Positions 37,640 to 46,635 of a DNA stretch of 64,000 nucleotides are shown piece by piece. Each line of letters starts with the position of its first letter. Position 1 is the stretch's first letter. The notes beneath the pieces are model-generated. The model was not told the DNA's origin. It ran no database searches and saw only the letters and a program-made list of their open reading frames with translations. The DNA comes from G963422275 sp963422275 (GTDB lineage Bacteria > Pseudomonadota > Alphaproteobacteria > Rhodobacterales > Rhodobacteraceae), in contig OY729418.1 of assembly GCA_963422275.1 (NCBI GenBank), forward strand, positions 4,216,001 to 4,280,000, written 5' to 3'. The position numbers and the translations under genes are program-made.

Positions 37640-38341
37640 TCATCGACCTGGCCCGCGCCAATTAATCGAACAGATCTCGGCCGATCGACCGGCAAAGTCC
37701 CAAACTCTTCCGTAGGCGCGGACACGTCCCTCTGTAGCTGTCGCTACCGTAATTTCCGACCCCATCCAGTACTTCGTGTTGGACACAACGATGTCGTTGT
37801 CCGGGTTGGCACCCTCGACAGGCACGATCACACCCTGAATTTTCCGTCCCACCCTTAGTCGTCGGCTCTTGCCCACGGTTTCAAACGAGACCGCAGCTCG
37901 CTCGACGCCTATGAACTCGCTCACGAGAACATTGAACAGACCGGTCGTTCCCTTTGCCTTTCCCGAAAGTATCTGAACCAGTCCGTGATGTGCCCTGTAG
38001 GAAGCCCGGTCGTCGATATAAGCTGCCGCCTTCCAATTTCCTCGAGCCATCTGGCCCGGGATATCGAGCAACATGCCTACGTTCAGGCCAGAAAGCGCCT
38101 CATCCCCGTAAGCCCCCTCATCAATCCTGATACCTGCCCACGCTTGGCAATGGCCTTCCGTGGGTGCATGCTTGCCAAGGCTTACGACACAGGGACAAAA
38201 AACGGTGCAATTGCAGTTGAGAATCAGTTCTCCCCTGATGTGCCAAGGAACCGACCCGCGATCTGATTTCTCCGCAGTCGGGTGCCGACTGTCAATTTTT
38301 TCAGACACCCTGAGCCGCGTCAATTTTTTCGCTCTGACCAT
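37640..38341 (-). CDS. DUF1326 protein, cysteine-rich
   Basis: 233 aa, soluble. The family signature is a cysteine cluster after a short strand, here IRGELILNCNCTVFCPCVVS, followed by GHCQAWAGIRIDEG. The cluster suggests metal or Fe-S binding, but no activity is established. The start at 38341 has GAGGA upstream. It lies 19 nt downstream of the DUF2182 gene, a pairing commonly seen in genomes, and 43 nt upstream of dmdA. Co-transcription with dmdA is an inference from spacing and strand. Confidence 0.85.
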   Translation of the reverse strand: MVRAKKLTRLRVSEKIDSRHPTAEKSDRGSVPWHIRGELILNCNCTVFCPCVVSLGKHAPTEGHCQAWAGIRIDEGAYGDEALSGLNVGMLLDIPGQMARGNWKAAAYIDDRASYRAHHGLVQILSGKAKGTTGLFNVLVSEFIGVERAAVSFETVGKSRRLRVGRKIQGVIVPVEGANPDNDIVVSNTKYWMGSEITVATATEGRVRAYGRVWDFAGRSAEICSINWRGPGR

Positions 38342-38360
38342 GATTATCGGTCCTCGTTTC

Positions 38361-39215
38361 TCAAGTTATGTAGACAAGCGCCTGCCAGCCTGCGGCTGCG
38401 ATCAACACGAGACCCAACGGCCTGGTCACGAAACGTCCGAGATGCGGAAGCTTTTCCACGGTCATGACAACCATTGCAAGGCCCATCCACAGCAGATTCA
38501 TGATACCGCCGATTAGCGACATTGCCATCAGGAACCAACAGCAACCAACGCAGAGAAGACCGAGGCGGGCACCAAGCCGAAACTCATTGAACAGGTCGCC
38601 ACTCCAGTGTGCCGCGAAGAACGAAAAAGGGCTCCGGCATCTTGCAAGAAAAGCCAGTTTCATGGGCGAGAACTGATAGAGCCCGGCCCCTGCAAGCAAC
38701 ATTGACGCCACAATAGGGCCTGCGTTTTCAGAACCTTGAATTGAAGCAAGCTCAATCTGAATCGTCGCCGCGGCCGCCGAGTACAAGATCCAAGGGGAGA
38801 GATATCCAAATGCTAGTCCGAAATACCCGGTTCCAGTTCCGGCACCAGCGTAACCGAGATCTTCATACACAGCTAGCATAGGAAAAAACGTCGGCAACAT
38901 CATTGCGGCTGACATCGTCCCCCACATAGCGAATAGCGAAAAGAAACCTGCTGCCGAGGGATCGACCAGACACAGGCTCACCCAAAACTCAATCCCGTAC
39001 ACACCGGCACCGCTCCACGCCCAGACAGGAATGCTTTGCCCGAAGAAAAAGATCCAAGCTCCCGCAACAAGGCAGTACATCGAGACCCAGTGCCAAGACG
39101 CGAATCGCGCAAGCGTTGGAGCAATCCCGAATTTTGCGCGATTCGACCGGTCGGGCGCGGCAGGCGAAACATCGAAACCGCGGCCAAATGTTTCCGTCAA
39201 TCTATTGTCGGGCAT
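38361..39215 (-). CDS. DUF2182 integral membrane protein
   Basis: About 284 aa with roughly six to seven hydrophobic segments. The family marks are MWGTMSAAMMLPTFFPML, YQFSPMKLAFLARCRSPFSF and RLGLLCVGCCWFLMAMSLIG, including conserved methionines and cysteines that led to its description as a predicted metal-binding membrane protein. The start is ATG 39215 (GAGAG upstream) or ATG 39227. It is the first gene of the run DUF2182, DUF1326, dmdA, acuI. The function is unknown. Confidence 0.85.
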   Translation of the reverse strand: MPDNRLTETFGRGFDVSPAAPDRSNRAKFGIAPTLARFASWHWVSMYCLVAGAWIFFFGQSIPVWAWSGAGVYGIEFWVSLCLVDPSAAGFFSLFAMWGTMSAAMMLPTFFPMLAVYEDLGYAGAGTGTGYFGLAFGYLSPWILYSAAAATIQIELASIQGSENAGPIVASMLLAGAGLYQFSPMKLAFLARCRSPFSFFAAHWSGDLFNEFRLGARLGLLCVGCCWFLMAMSLIGGIMNLLWMGLAMVVMTVEKLPHLGRFVTRPLGLVLIAAAGWQALVYIT

Positions 39216-39465
39216 CGTATCTCTCATCGAAATCTGACTTCAGGTTTACATTGACGCTTTTTTGCCTGCAATGCACGAAGCCGAGCAAGTAGTGCCAAGT
39301 CACGCATACTTGGTGGTTCAGGCACCGAAAATTCGAATTTCGTCGGCTTGAAGGTTGCTTTGAGAGAGCGCCATCCGGCTGGGCAGAAGAGGAAACGAAG
39401 TTCATAGCTATATCGGGTCTAGTTTGCTTCTCTCATTGAGATCGAGTCCGCAAAGAATTTTTGTC

Positions 39466-39494
39466 TTGCCTTTTGCTGGCGAAACGATATAATT
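39466..39494 (+). promoter_or_regulatory. Likely promoter of the cold-shock gene
   Basis: TTGCCT at 39467-39472 and TATAAT at 39489-39494, 16 nt apart. The transcript would start near 39500, leaving a leader of about 130 nt before the csp start codon. Confidence 0.5.
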
Positions 39495-39580
39495 GGCAAC
39501 AATTGCGACGTTGGATTGGCGCCTCGAAGGCCTGACAACGGGAAACAAAGGACTATTCCCAACATCACAGTTTCATTGAT

Positions 39581-39609
39581 GCAGGGCCGGTTGATACATC
39601 GGACCCTGC
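39581..39609 (+). promoter_or_regulatory. Hairpin in the csp leader
   Basis: GCAGGGCCG at 39581-39589 can pair with CGGACCCTGC at 39600-39609 (one bulged A), leaving a short AT-rich loop. It ends about a dozen nt before the GAAGGAAA ribosome-binding site. Long structured leaders that refold at low temperature are known for cspA-type mRNAs; such a role here is inference. Confidence 0.4.
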
Positions 39610-39633
39610 TTCCAAACATATGAAGGAAACATC

Positions 39634-39843
39634 ATGGCTTCAGGTTCGGTTAAGTGGTTCAATTCAACTAAAGGGTACGGATTCATCGAGCCCGATGACG
39701 GCACAAGAGACGCGTTTGTTCATGTAACTGCGGTCGAACGCGCCGGACTCAAGACCTTAAACGATGGTCAACGTGTCACCTACGACTTGGTGGAGGGGCG
39801 AAATGGCAAGTTGGCAGCCGAGAACCTGAAGCTAGCCAAATGA
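39634..39843 (+). CDS. Cold-shock protein, CspA family
   Basis: 69 aa single OB-fold RNA/ssDNA chaperone. RNP1 is KGYGFIEP and RNP2 is DAFVHVTAV; SVKWFNSTKGYGF is the usual opening. GAAGGAAA precedes the ATG. It would melt mRNA secondary structure during cold shock or stationary phase. It is monocistronic, with its own promoter and a long leader. Confidence 0.96.
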   Translation: MASGSVKWFNSTKGYGFIEPDDGTRDAFVHVTAVERAGLKTLNDGQRVTYDLVEGRNGKLAAENLKLAK

Positions 39844-39904
39844 ATACTTAGCAGGTCCTAAAGGACAACAGACTGCTCCCCTGCCTAACGCAGTAGTTGG
39901 TGGG

Positions 39905-40425
39905 GTCGGATTGCTTTACGGCCAATTGCTCATCCGGTGTCCCGCCTGCGGCCACGACCGCGGGTGGGAGATGAAGACTAGGCCGCACAGCTTTCGAGCG
40001 CGCCCGTTGCCATCGTCAAGTCTCGGTTGCCTCCTGCACCGAACCAGGCTGTCGCTCGCGATCTGGTTCCGGGCAGACTGTCTGATGGCCACCCATTGCA
40101 ACGGCATTTCCGCCTTGCAGTTGCAGAAGCAACTCGGGATCGGGTCCTGCCGTAGCGCCTGGATGCTCGCCGCCAAGCTTCGCCGGCCATAGTCAACCCC
40201 GAGCGCAGCCCGCTGTCCGGTCTGGTCGAGATCGACGAGGCCAGACTGCCGCAGCGCGACAAGGGCGCGCCGGCGGGGCCGGGGCGGAGCCCCAAAGGCA
40301 AGATGCCGGTCGCCGGAGCAGACGAACGCGGCGACGGCAACACGCCGGGCCGCTTGCGGCTGGTCACGATGCTGCAAGACCAATGCACCCGCGTCGCAAT
40401 TGTCCCCTTCTCTGAGCAAAAAACG
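39905..40425 (+). mobile_element. Core fragment of an IS1595-family transposase, ends missing
   Basis: The plus strand reads LIRCPACGHDRGWEMKTRPH (zinc ribbon), LHRTRLSLAIWFRADCLMAT, GISALQLQKQLGIG and SAWMLAAKLRR. A frame change follows to VNPERSPLSGLVEIDEARLP, the start of the DDE domain, with broken fragments thereafter. This is the part deleted from copies 1-3. No terminal repeats like those at 5582 or 17661 are visible around it, so it may be a different, more eroded copy. Confidence 0.75.
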
Positions 40426-40516
40426 TTGCAACACCTGCTGAGCAAGACCAGCACGGAAAGGACTGCGGTCAACTCACGCACCAATCTCAAGTGTCGCAAC
40501 AGGATGTTTAATGGGT

Positions 40517-40594
40517 TGGCGCGGTTGACGGGACTCGAACCCGCGACTTCCGGCGTGACAGGCCGGTACTCTATCCAAACTGAGTTACAACCGC
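40517..40594 (-). tRNA. tRNA-Asp (anticodon GTC)
   Basis: On the minus strand: acceptor GCGGTTG pairs with CAACCGC, D arm CTCAGTTTGGATAGAG, anticodon stem CCGGC/GCCGG around CTGTCAC (anticodon GTC), and T arm GCGGGTTCGAGTCCCGT. CCA is encoded (40517-40519). Confidence 0.95.
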
Positions 40595-40731
40595 ATTTGC
40601 CAAGTGGAATGCCGACCGCATTCCGGTATGCGACATCTAGGATCGATTTGTTGGAACGTCAAGCCCAAATTCGAAACAGAAAAGCTGTTTCCAAATCTTG
40701 CCCGCCGTACGGCATCCACATAATTCGTTAA

Positions 40732-40806
40732 TGGTGGGTGATGAGAGATTCGAACTCCCGACCCCTTCGGTGTAAACGAAGCGCTCTTCCACTGAGCTAA
40801 TCACCC
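40732..40806 (-). tRNA. tRNA-Val (anticodon TAC)
   Basis: Minus strand: acceptor GGGTGAT/ATCACCC, anticodon stem CTTCG/CGAAG around TTTACAC (anticodon TAC), T arm with GTTCGAATC, and encoded CCA (40732-40734). Confidence 0.95.
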
Positions 40807-40884
40807 GTTTGCCGCCTCCAGAAAACGCGATGCCAAAGGTCGGCGGCAATTGCCATAAGGGTTCCCGAAACTACGAAGAACTTA

Positions 40885-40959
40885 TGGTGGGTGATGAGAG
40901 ATTCGAACTCCCGACATCTTCGATGTGAACGAAGCGCTCTTCCACTGAGCTAATCACCC
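40885..40959 (-). tRNA. tRNA-Val (anticodon CAC)
   Basis: Minus strand, nearly identical to the tRNA-Val 80 nt away. The anticodon loop is TTCACAT (anticodon CAC), and only a few bases differ, in the anticodon loop and variable region. CCA is encoded (40885-40887). Confidence 0.95.
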
Positions 40960-41025
40960 GAACTGCAATCCAGATAAGCTGATTGCATCAATTGTGCAAG
41001 ATACCGAGCCGGGAACCTTGGACAC

Positions 41026-43431
41026 CTAATGTTCTGAAAGGCTCCTGCCTTCCTCGGGTTGAGCGGCGACCGGAGCAAGAGTCGAATCGTTCGTCAAGCC
41101 GTAGTCCCACTTGATTGGAATCGGCTCCCTGACCAACGCTTTGGACAATACACCCGAAATTTTCGACACTGGAATCAGTTCCAGCTGATCCTTGATCTTG
41201 TCGGGTATCTCGGCAAGGTCGCGGAGGTTATCCTCCGGGAAAAGAACTGTTTTGATCCCCCCGCGTATTGCAGCCAGCAGTTTCGCTTTGAGACCGCCAA
41301 TTGGAAGGACATTGCCGCGCAACGTTATTTCGCCTGTCATCGCAACCTCGCGCCTTACTGGAATTCCGGTCAGCACTGACACGATTGAAGTGACCATGGC
41401 CACGCCAGCGGACGGTCCTTCTTTCGGCGTTGCTCCCTCGGGGACATGGATATGGATGTCGATTTTCTCGAATCTTGACGGCACGACACCGACTTCCGGG
41501 GCGATGGATCGTACATAAGACGAAGCGGCATCCACGGACTCCTTCATTACTGACCCCAACTTGCCAGTCATTTTCATGCGGCCCTTGCCCGGAAGCACCA
41601 AAGCTTCGACTGACAAGAGATTGCCGCCTGCTTGGGTCCAAGCAAGACCAGTTGCCACACCGACTTGATCCGACTTCTCAGCTAAACCGTATCGGAATGG
41701 AGGCACACCCAGATACTCCTCAAGCAGCTTGGGCGTGATGACAACACCCTCAATCTCCTTCTTAACCAACTTGGTGACAGTCTTTCTGGCAAGTTTCGCA
41801 ATGGCGCGTTCCATATTCCTAACGCCCGCCTCTTGGGTATAGGTTCGAATGATTTCCATAACCGCGCGACCCATGATCTTGATCTCGCTCGGCTTGATCC
41901 CGTGCATTGTCCGCTGTTTTGGAATGATATGTCGCTTTGCGATCTCGATTTTCTCGTCTTCTGTGTATCCCGGCAGGGATATGATCTCCATCCGGTCGCG
42001 CAACGGTTCCGGAATATTGTGAAGGTGATTCGCCGTAGTCACAAACATTACTTCTGAAAGGTCATAGTCCACATCTAGATAGTGATCGACAAATGCCGAA
42101 TTCTGCTCAGGGTCGAGCACTTCCAACATCGCACTTGCCGGATCGCCTCGGTGGTGACTGCCCAGTTTGTCGATTTCGTCGAGGAGTATCAGCGGGTTGA
42201 CTGATTTTCCCTTGCGCAGAGACTGAATTATCTTGCCAGGCATGGCGCCAATGTAAGTTCGTCTGTGGCCACGAATTTCAGCTTCGTCACGCACCCCGCC
42301 CAAAGAAATCCTTACGAAATCCCGGCCGGTTGCCTTGGCGATCGACTTTCCTAGAGAAGTCTTGCCGACTCCGGGCGGCCCTACCAGGCACAGTATCTGA
42401 CCGCTTATCTTCTCCGTCCGCTGCTGCACCGCAATGTACTCGATGATGCGCTCTTTGACATTGTTGAGGCCGTAGTGGTCCTTGTTGAGAACTTTTTCCG
42501 CCCTCGCGATGTCGCCATTAATCTTCTTCTTCTTTCCCCAAGGGATCGCCAGGAGCCAATCAATGTAATTTCGAACGACCGTCGCCTCGGAGGAGTTCGA
42601 TCCCATCTGGCGCAGTTTCCTGAGTTCGGATGTAGCGCGTTCGCGAGCCTCCTCGGTAAACTTGGTCTGCTTGATCTTAAGCTCGAGCTCTTCAATCTCC
42701 GATTTTGTATCCTTGTCGCCGAGCTCCTTCTGAATGGCCTTCATTTGCTCGTTCAGGTAGTACTCTCGTTGCGTCCGTTCCATCTGGGACTTTACGCGGT
42801 GCTTGATCTTCTTCTCCACCTGCATTGCGGACATTTCCGAATGAAGGAGAGCGATTGTCTTTTCCAGGCGAGCCGCCAAGTTGTCCATCTCAAGAAGTTC
42901 CTGCTTCTTTGGAACTCCCACGCCGAGATGGCCGGCGATTAGGTCCGCCACCTTTGCACTATCCTCGAGCTCCTCGAGCTCCTCCGAAACTTCCTCAGGA
43001 ATTGTCCTCTTTCCCTTGATGTACTTGGCAAAACCCTCTTTGGCGGCTTTCGTGAAGGCTCTCATCTCCGACTCTTCGCCAAGATGATCCTCAATCTCTT
43101 CGGCCGAAGCCTCGAAATGGGTCTCTGTTTTAACGTATTCCTCGACTCGTACACGTTTTGCGCCGCCCACCAGTACCTTAACGGTTCCATTCGGCAATTT
43201 TACGAGCTGGAGAACGTTTGCGAGGGTTCCGACTGAATACAGCTGATTTGCTTCTGGATCATCAACTTCCGGAGCTTTCTGAGCGACGAGCAAGAGTGAC
43301 CTCTCGCTGTTGACAACCTCCTCGAGGGCGCGAACAGACTTTTCCCGTCCAACAAACAATGGAACCACCATGCTTGGAAACACGACGATGTCGCGCAACG
43401 GCAAAACTGGATACTTTAGCACCTTCGACAT
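41026..43431 (-). CDS. lon: ATP-dependent protease Lon
   Basis: 801 aa, full length. N-terminal substrate-binding domain (VLPLRDIVVFPSMVVPLFVG), coiled region, AAA+ module with Walker A GPPGVGKTSLGKS and Walker B LILLDEIDKLG, and C-terminal serine-lysine protease domain (TPKEGPSAGVAM with the serine; GGLKAKLLAAIRGG with the lysine). It degrades misfolded and regulatory proteins in the cytoplasm. AGGAG lies 8 nt before the ATG. It is flanked by tgt upstream and tRNA-Val genes downstream. Confidence 0.98.
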   Translation of the reverse strand: MSKVLKYPVLPLRDIVVFPSMVVPLFVGREKSVRALEEVVNSERSLLLVAQKAPEVDDPEANQLYSVGTLANVLQLVKLPNGTVKVLVGGAKRVRVEEYVKTETHFEASAEEIEDHLGEESEMRAFTKAAKEGFAKYIKGKRTIPEEVSEELEELEDSAKVADLIAGHLGVGVPKKQELLEMDNLAARLEKTIALLHSEMSAMQVEKKIKHRVKSQMERTQREYYLNEQMKAIQKELGDKDTKSEIEELELKIKQTKFTEEARERATSELRKLRQMGSNSSEATVVRNYIDWLLAIPWGKKKKINGDIARAEKVLNKDHYGLNNVKERIIEYIAVQQRTEKISGQILCLVGPPGVGKTSLGKSIAKATGRDFVRISLGGVRDEAEIRGHRRTYIGAMPGKIIQSLRKGKSVNPLILLDEIDKLGSHHRGDPASAMLEVLDPEQNSAFVDHYLDVDYDLSEVMFVTTANHLHNIPEPLRDRMEIISLPGYTEDEKIEIAKRHIIPKQRTMHGIKPSEIKIMGRAVMEIIRTYTQEAGVRNMERAIAKLARKTVTKLVKKEIEGVVITPKLLEEYLGVPPFRYGLAEKSDQVGVATGLAWTQAGGNLLSVEALVLPGKGRMKMTGKLGSVMKESVDAASSYVRSIAPEVGVVPSRFEKIDIHIHVPEGATPKEGPSAGVAMVTSIVSVLTGIPVRREVAMTGEITLRGNVLPIGGLKAKLLAAIRGGIKTVLFPEDNLRDLAEIPDKIKDQLELIPVSKISGVLSKALVREPIPIKWDYGLTNDSTLAPVAAQPEEGRSLSEH

Positions 43432-43550
43432 TTAACCGCTCCTTCTCTCGCATCGTCTTATTCTTAACAGGTCGAGACTGTGAGTCACCCTAGAGACAAG
43501 AATGGTGGCTTGTCCACTCCATGTCAAGGTAGTGCGATACGAGTCTTCGC

Positions 43551-44672
43551 TCACGTGGCGCCTCGGCTTCGAGCATTTTCAAAATGCATTGCGAATTTCG
43601 ATAATGAGCCATTGTCTATGGCATTTCTAAGTTGATTCATAAGAGATTGATAATAATGTAGGTTGTGCCACGTCATTAACATTGAGCAGATAATTTCCCG
43701 AGCCTTGAACATGTGATGCAGGTAGGCTCGAGAATAAGACCAGCAAGTTGGGCAGTCGCAATGTGGATCGAGAGGCTTCTCGTCTCCCGCGTAGCGAGCG
43801 TTCTTGATGTTGATTTCCCCGCAGCTTGTAAATGCCTGACCCGTACGTCCAGAACGCGTGGGCAGGACGCAATCGAACATGTCGATGCCGCGTTGCACAG
43901 CACCCACTATGTCCTCGGGCTTCCCAACGCCCATAAGGTATCGCGGGCAATCGGCAGGAAGCATTCCCGGAGCATAGTCAAGCACTTCGAACATCCGATC
44001 CTGTCCTTCGCCCACTGCCAATCCTCCCACCGCAAATCCATCGAACCCGAGTTCCATGAGTGCGTCGGAGCTTTGACGTCGCAGGTCTGGATAAATCGAA
44101 CCCTGCTGTATTCCAAACAGGGCAGCGTCGGGACGGCGTTGATATGCAGCTTTGGAGCGTTCTGCCCAGCGCACAGATAGAAGCATTGATGACTTCGCCA
44201 CGCCAAGAGTTGCTGGGAAGGGTGTGCACTCGTCGAAGCACATTGCGATGTCGGACCCGAGCCTCCGCTGAATCTCGATTGATCTTTCAGGGCTCAGGAA
44301 ATGTCGCGTACCATCAATGAAGGACTGAAATTCCACGCCAGCTTCGTCGATTTTTCTCAGAGCCTTCTGGCTCATTACCTGAAAACCACCCGAGTCGGTC
44401 AATATCGGGCCATCCCAGTTCATGAAGCGATGCAACCCGCCGAGGCTTTCGATGCGCTCCGCTCCAGGTCGAAGCATCAGATGGTAAGTATTGCATAGCA
44501 GAATGTCCGAACCGGTTGCCGCAACATTTTCTGGGTGCATTGCCTTCACTGTGGCGCCCGTCCCGACTGGCATGAACGCGGGTGTTCGAACGATTCCCCG
44601 TGAAAGGGTTAGAACCCCGGTTCTGGCAACACCGTCTATGTTGCATGTCCAAAAGTCCAGCCCTGCGTCCAT
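43551..44672 (-). CDS. tgt: Queuine tRNA-ribosyltransferase
   Basis: 373 aa. It swaps guanine-34 for preQ1 in tRNAs with GUN anticodons. The catalytic aspartate stretch is ILTDSGGFQVMS, followed by GVGKPEDIVGAVQRGIDMFD, the specificity loop LPTRSGRTGQAFT, and the zinc site CDCPTCWSYSRAYLHHMF. The tRNA-Asp gene 3 kb away encodes one of its substrates. queA is not in the window. Confidence 0.98.
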   Translation of the reverse strand: MDAGLDFWTCNIDGVARTGVLTLSRGIVRTPAFMPVGTGATVKAMHPENVAATGSDILLCNTYHLMLRPGAERIESLGGLHRFMNWDGPILTDSGGFQVMSQKALRKIDEAGVEFQSFIDGTRHFLSPERSIEIQRRLGSDIAMCFDECTPFPATLGVAKSSMLLSVRWAERSKAAYQRRPDAALFGIQQGSIYPDLRRQSSDALMELGFDGFAVGGLAVGEGQDRMFEVLDYAPGMLPADCPRYLMGVGKPEDIVGAVQRGIDMFDCVLPTRSGRTGQAFTSCGEINIKNARYAGDEKPLDPHCDCPTCWSYSRAYLHHMFKAREIICSMLMTWHNLHYYQSLMNQLRNAIDNGSLSKFAMHFENARSRGAT

Positions 44673-45422
44673 TGCAACGTTAGTCCGGATAATCTCGCCA
44701 AATGTGGTACATGGAATCGTCTTACGTGCGATACTCGTTGATTCAACTGGTTAATGGAGGATTTTTGGATGACCCTTGGCCAGACACAATACCACGCTGC
44801 AAGTGAGATACAACTCCACCAAGACTGCGGAAGTTCTTCTCTGATCATTCTGCAGATTTTCGGCGAGACGCCTTCTGATGAGGAAGTTGCATTTAAGAAT
44901 TGCCATAACTGCCGCATGCCGCATTCAACCCCTCCTTACGCGATTCCCAGCGTTCGGGGTGACCTTCAGGGGTCGTGACTAGCCTCACGTTGACGCGCCA
45001 CGGAGCTAAGGAAGTAGCAGAAACGGGATTGGTTAGCGATTGAATACGTAGGCGACTACGGGTGCTCCCGTTACATCGGCACATTCGTCGGCATAGTTCT
45101 CGCAAATAAATGGCAGGCAGATGACCGTACTGGAGATGCCGACAGTTCGCGTACAGAGGCAAGCGACAACAGTAAGCATGCGAATTCTCCTGTTCATGGC
45201 ACGAAGCGCTGAGGCGCAACTTCCTGGGAGTCTGTCCGGTTAATTGAGCCGAGCGTTGGCGATTTGGCGATGAGACCCGCGCCGCTCGTCTTGCACCTAA
45301 ATGAGGCCAAGCAGCAGGAACTGCTGGAAGCCTCGGATTTACTTGATCTGGCCAAGCACCAGCTCAAGGGTGATCTTGCCAGTCGGCAGCGGGTGGACAC
45401 CCCGCTTCAAGCGCCACGTCAC
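44673..45422. other. Intergenic, no confident gene
   Basis: About 750 bases upstream of tgt. Several small frames exist, such as a 48-codon minus-strand frame at 45033-45179 (MLTVVACLCTR...) and a 53-codon one ending near 44750, but none has recognised motifs. The right border is an IS end at 45423. Confidence 0.35.
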
Positions 45423-46099
45423 AAGACTGTTGCAAAATGCGCTCTTCAGCCCTGGACATGTTGCGCCGAAAGGGCAGCAAGCACTTGTTCCTGCATTCAG
45501 CCGAGGGAGAGACCGATGGATTTCTTCGTGACGGCGGCGGCCGAGCGCGTGGACCGGGACAGCGCCCCGAGAAAGGTGAACACTCTGATGAACGGGCAGC
45601 GCAGGTCTGCTGCGCTTGCACCCGAAACACGCGGGCTGCGATGTCGATCCAATGATCCGATTTCTTCCGCATGATCAGCGGCGCACGACGGTCTGCCGGT
45701 TCCGTCGGCTGCCTGTCCTAGCGCCGTCTTGACCTAGGGCTTCTGCTGGAGGCCATCGCCAGCTGTACGAGCACGTCCAGAAGGTCATGCGCGAGCCGCC
45801 AAGTCGGGATTGTCGCCAAGGACCGTGCTGAGGGGCAGGCTTTGTTGAGCGGGTCCTGCGCGCTGCCGCGAGGGACAAGGCGGGGACCCATCGGGGATCA
45901 TGTTCTTGGCCGTGCCAGCTGAGGTGGCCTTCAAGGCGATGACGCCGACTCTGCTCAAGGCGGCCATCGGATAGTGCGGCCTGATGGCGTCAAAACCGCT
46001 GCCGGAAAGCATCCACAGTCCCAATCGGCAACTGCCAAGCGCGCAACCAGTCCTGAAAGCCGCAATTCAGAACGAAATGCTCACTTTCGCAACGGTCTT
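45423..46099 (+). mobile_element. Internally deleted IS5-family element (AAGACYGTTGC ends)
   Basis: 677 bp with both ends: AAGACTGTTGCAAAATGCG at 45423, and AAGACCGTTGCGAAAGTGAG on the opposite strand at 46099. The transposase start MDFFVTAAAERVDRDSAPRK is at 45516; the rest is short broken fragments, so most of the transposase is lost. It lies only 77 nt upstream of sufT. No clear target duplication is visible. Confidence 0.72.
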
Positions 46100-46142
46100 C
46101 TTGTACTTTTGCTTGAAACACATAACAAAATACTTATTTAAT

Positions 46143-46170
46143 TTGTCAGGATTAACGACAGGGTTAGATT
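46143..46170 (+). promoter_or_regulatory. Possible sufT promoter
   Basis: TTGTCA at 46143-46148 and TAGATT at 46165-46170, 16 nt apart. A start of transcription 6-7 nt downstream would coincide with the sufT ATG at 46177, which has no Shine-Dalgarno, so the mRNA could be leaderless. Weak evidence. Confidence 0.3.
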
Positions 46171-46176
46171 GCGCGA

Positions 46177-46542
46177 ATGGATCTTCTTGATAGTGCACGA
46201 CTCGAGGGATCGCCGCTAATAAGGCCATCGACCTCGGATCATCCTTTGTACGAAAGCATTGTCGAAGCATGTAAGTCAGTATACGATCCTGAAATCCCGG
46301 TGAATATCTACGATCTTGGGCTGGTCTACACCATCGAGATCAGTCCCGACGGCGATGTCAAAGTGCTGATAACCCTCACAGCACCAGGGTGCCCGGTGGC
46401 CGAAGATATGCCGGGCTGGCTAGCCGATGCAATCGAGCCGCTTGAAGGCGTGAGAACTGTGGATGTCGAGATAACTTGGGACCCACCTTGGGGAATGGAA
46501 ATGATGTCCGACGAAGCTCGCCTTGAACTTGGATTCATGTGA
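46177..46542 (+). CDS. sufT: SUF system Fe-S assembly protein SufT (DUF59/MIP18 family)
   Basis: 121 aa. The MIP18/DUF59 core is visible: YESIVEACKSVYDPEIPVNI, YDLGLVYTIEI, then LTAPGCPVAEDMPGWL with the conserved cysteine, and ITWDPPWGMEMMS near the C-terminus. SufT acts in maturation of Fe-S proteins. It is followed 93 nt later by sufA. The usual sufBCDS genes are absent here, and the upstream border is an IS relic, so the operon has probably been split. Confidence 0.92.
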   Translation: MDLLDSARLEGSPLIRPSTSDHPLYESIVEACKSVYDPEIPVNIYDLGLVYTIEISPDGDVKVLITLTAPGCPVAEDMPGWLADAIEPLEGVRTVDVEITWDPPWGMEMMSDEARLELGFM

Positions 46543-46635
46543 GATCACATCAGGAGCCCCGCAACCGGAAGACATCTCCACTAACAAAGAGAAAGCTTTG
46601 GTCTGCGAGGCCCGTAGAAGTGCCAGGGGATTAAA

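Noticed and set aside
45033..45179. 48-codon minus-strand frame MLTVVACLCTR... with several cysteines
   Set aside because: No clear ribosome-binding site, no recognised family and no second evidence of coding; could be chance.
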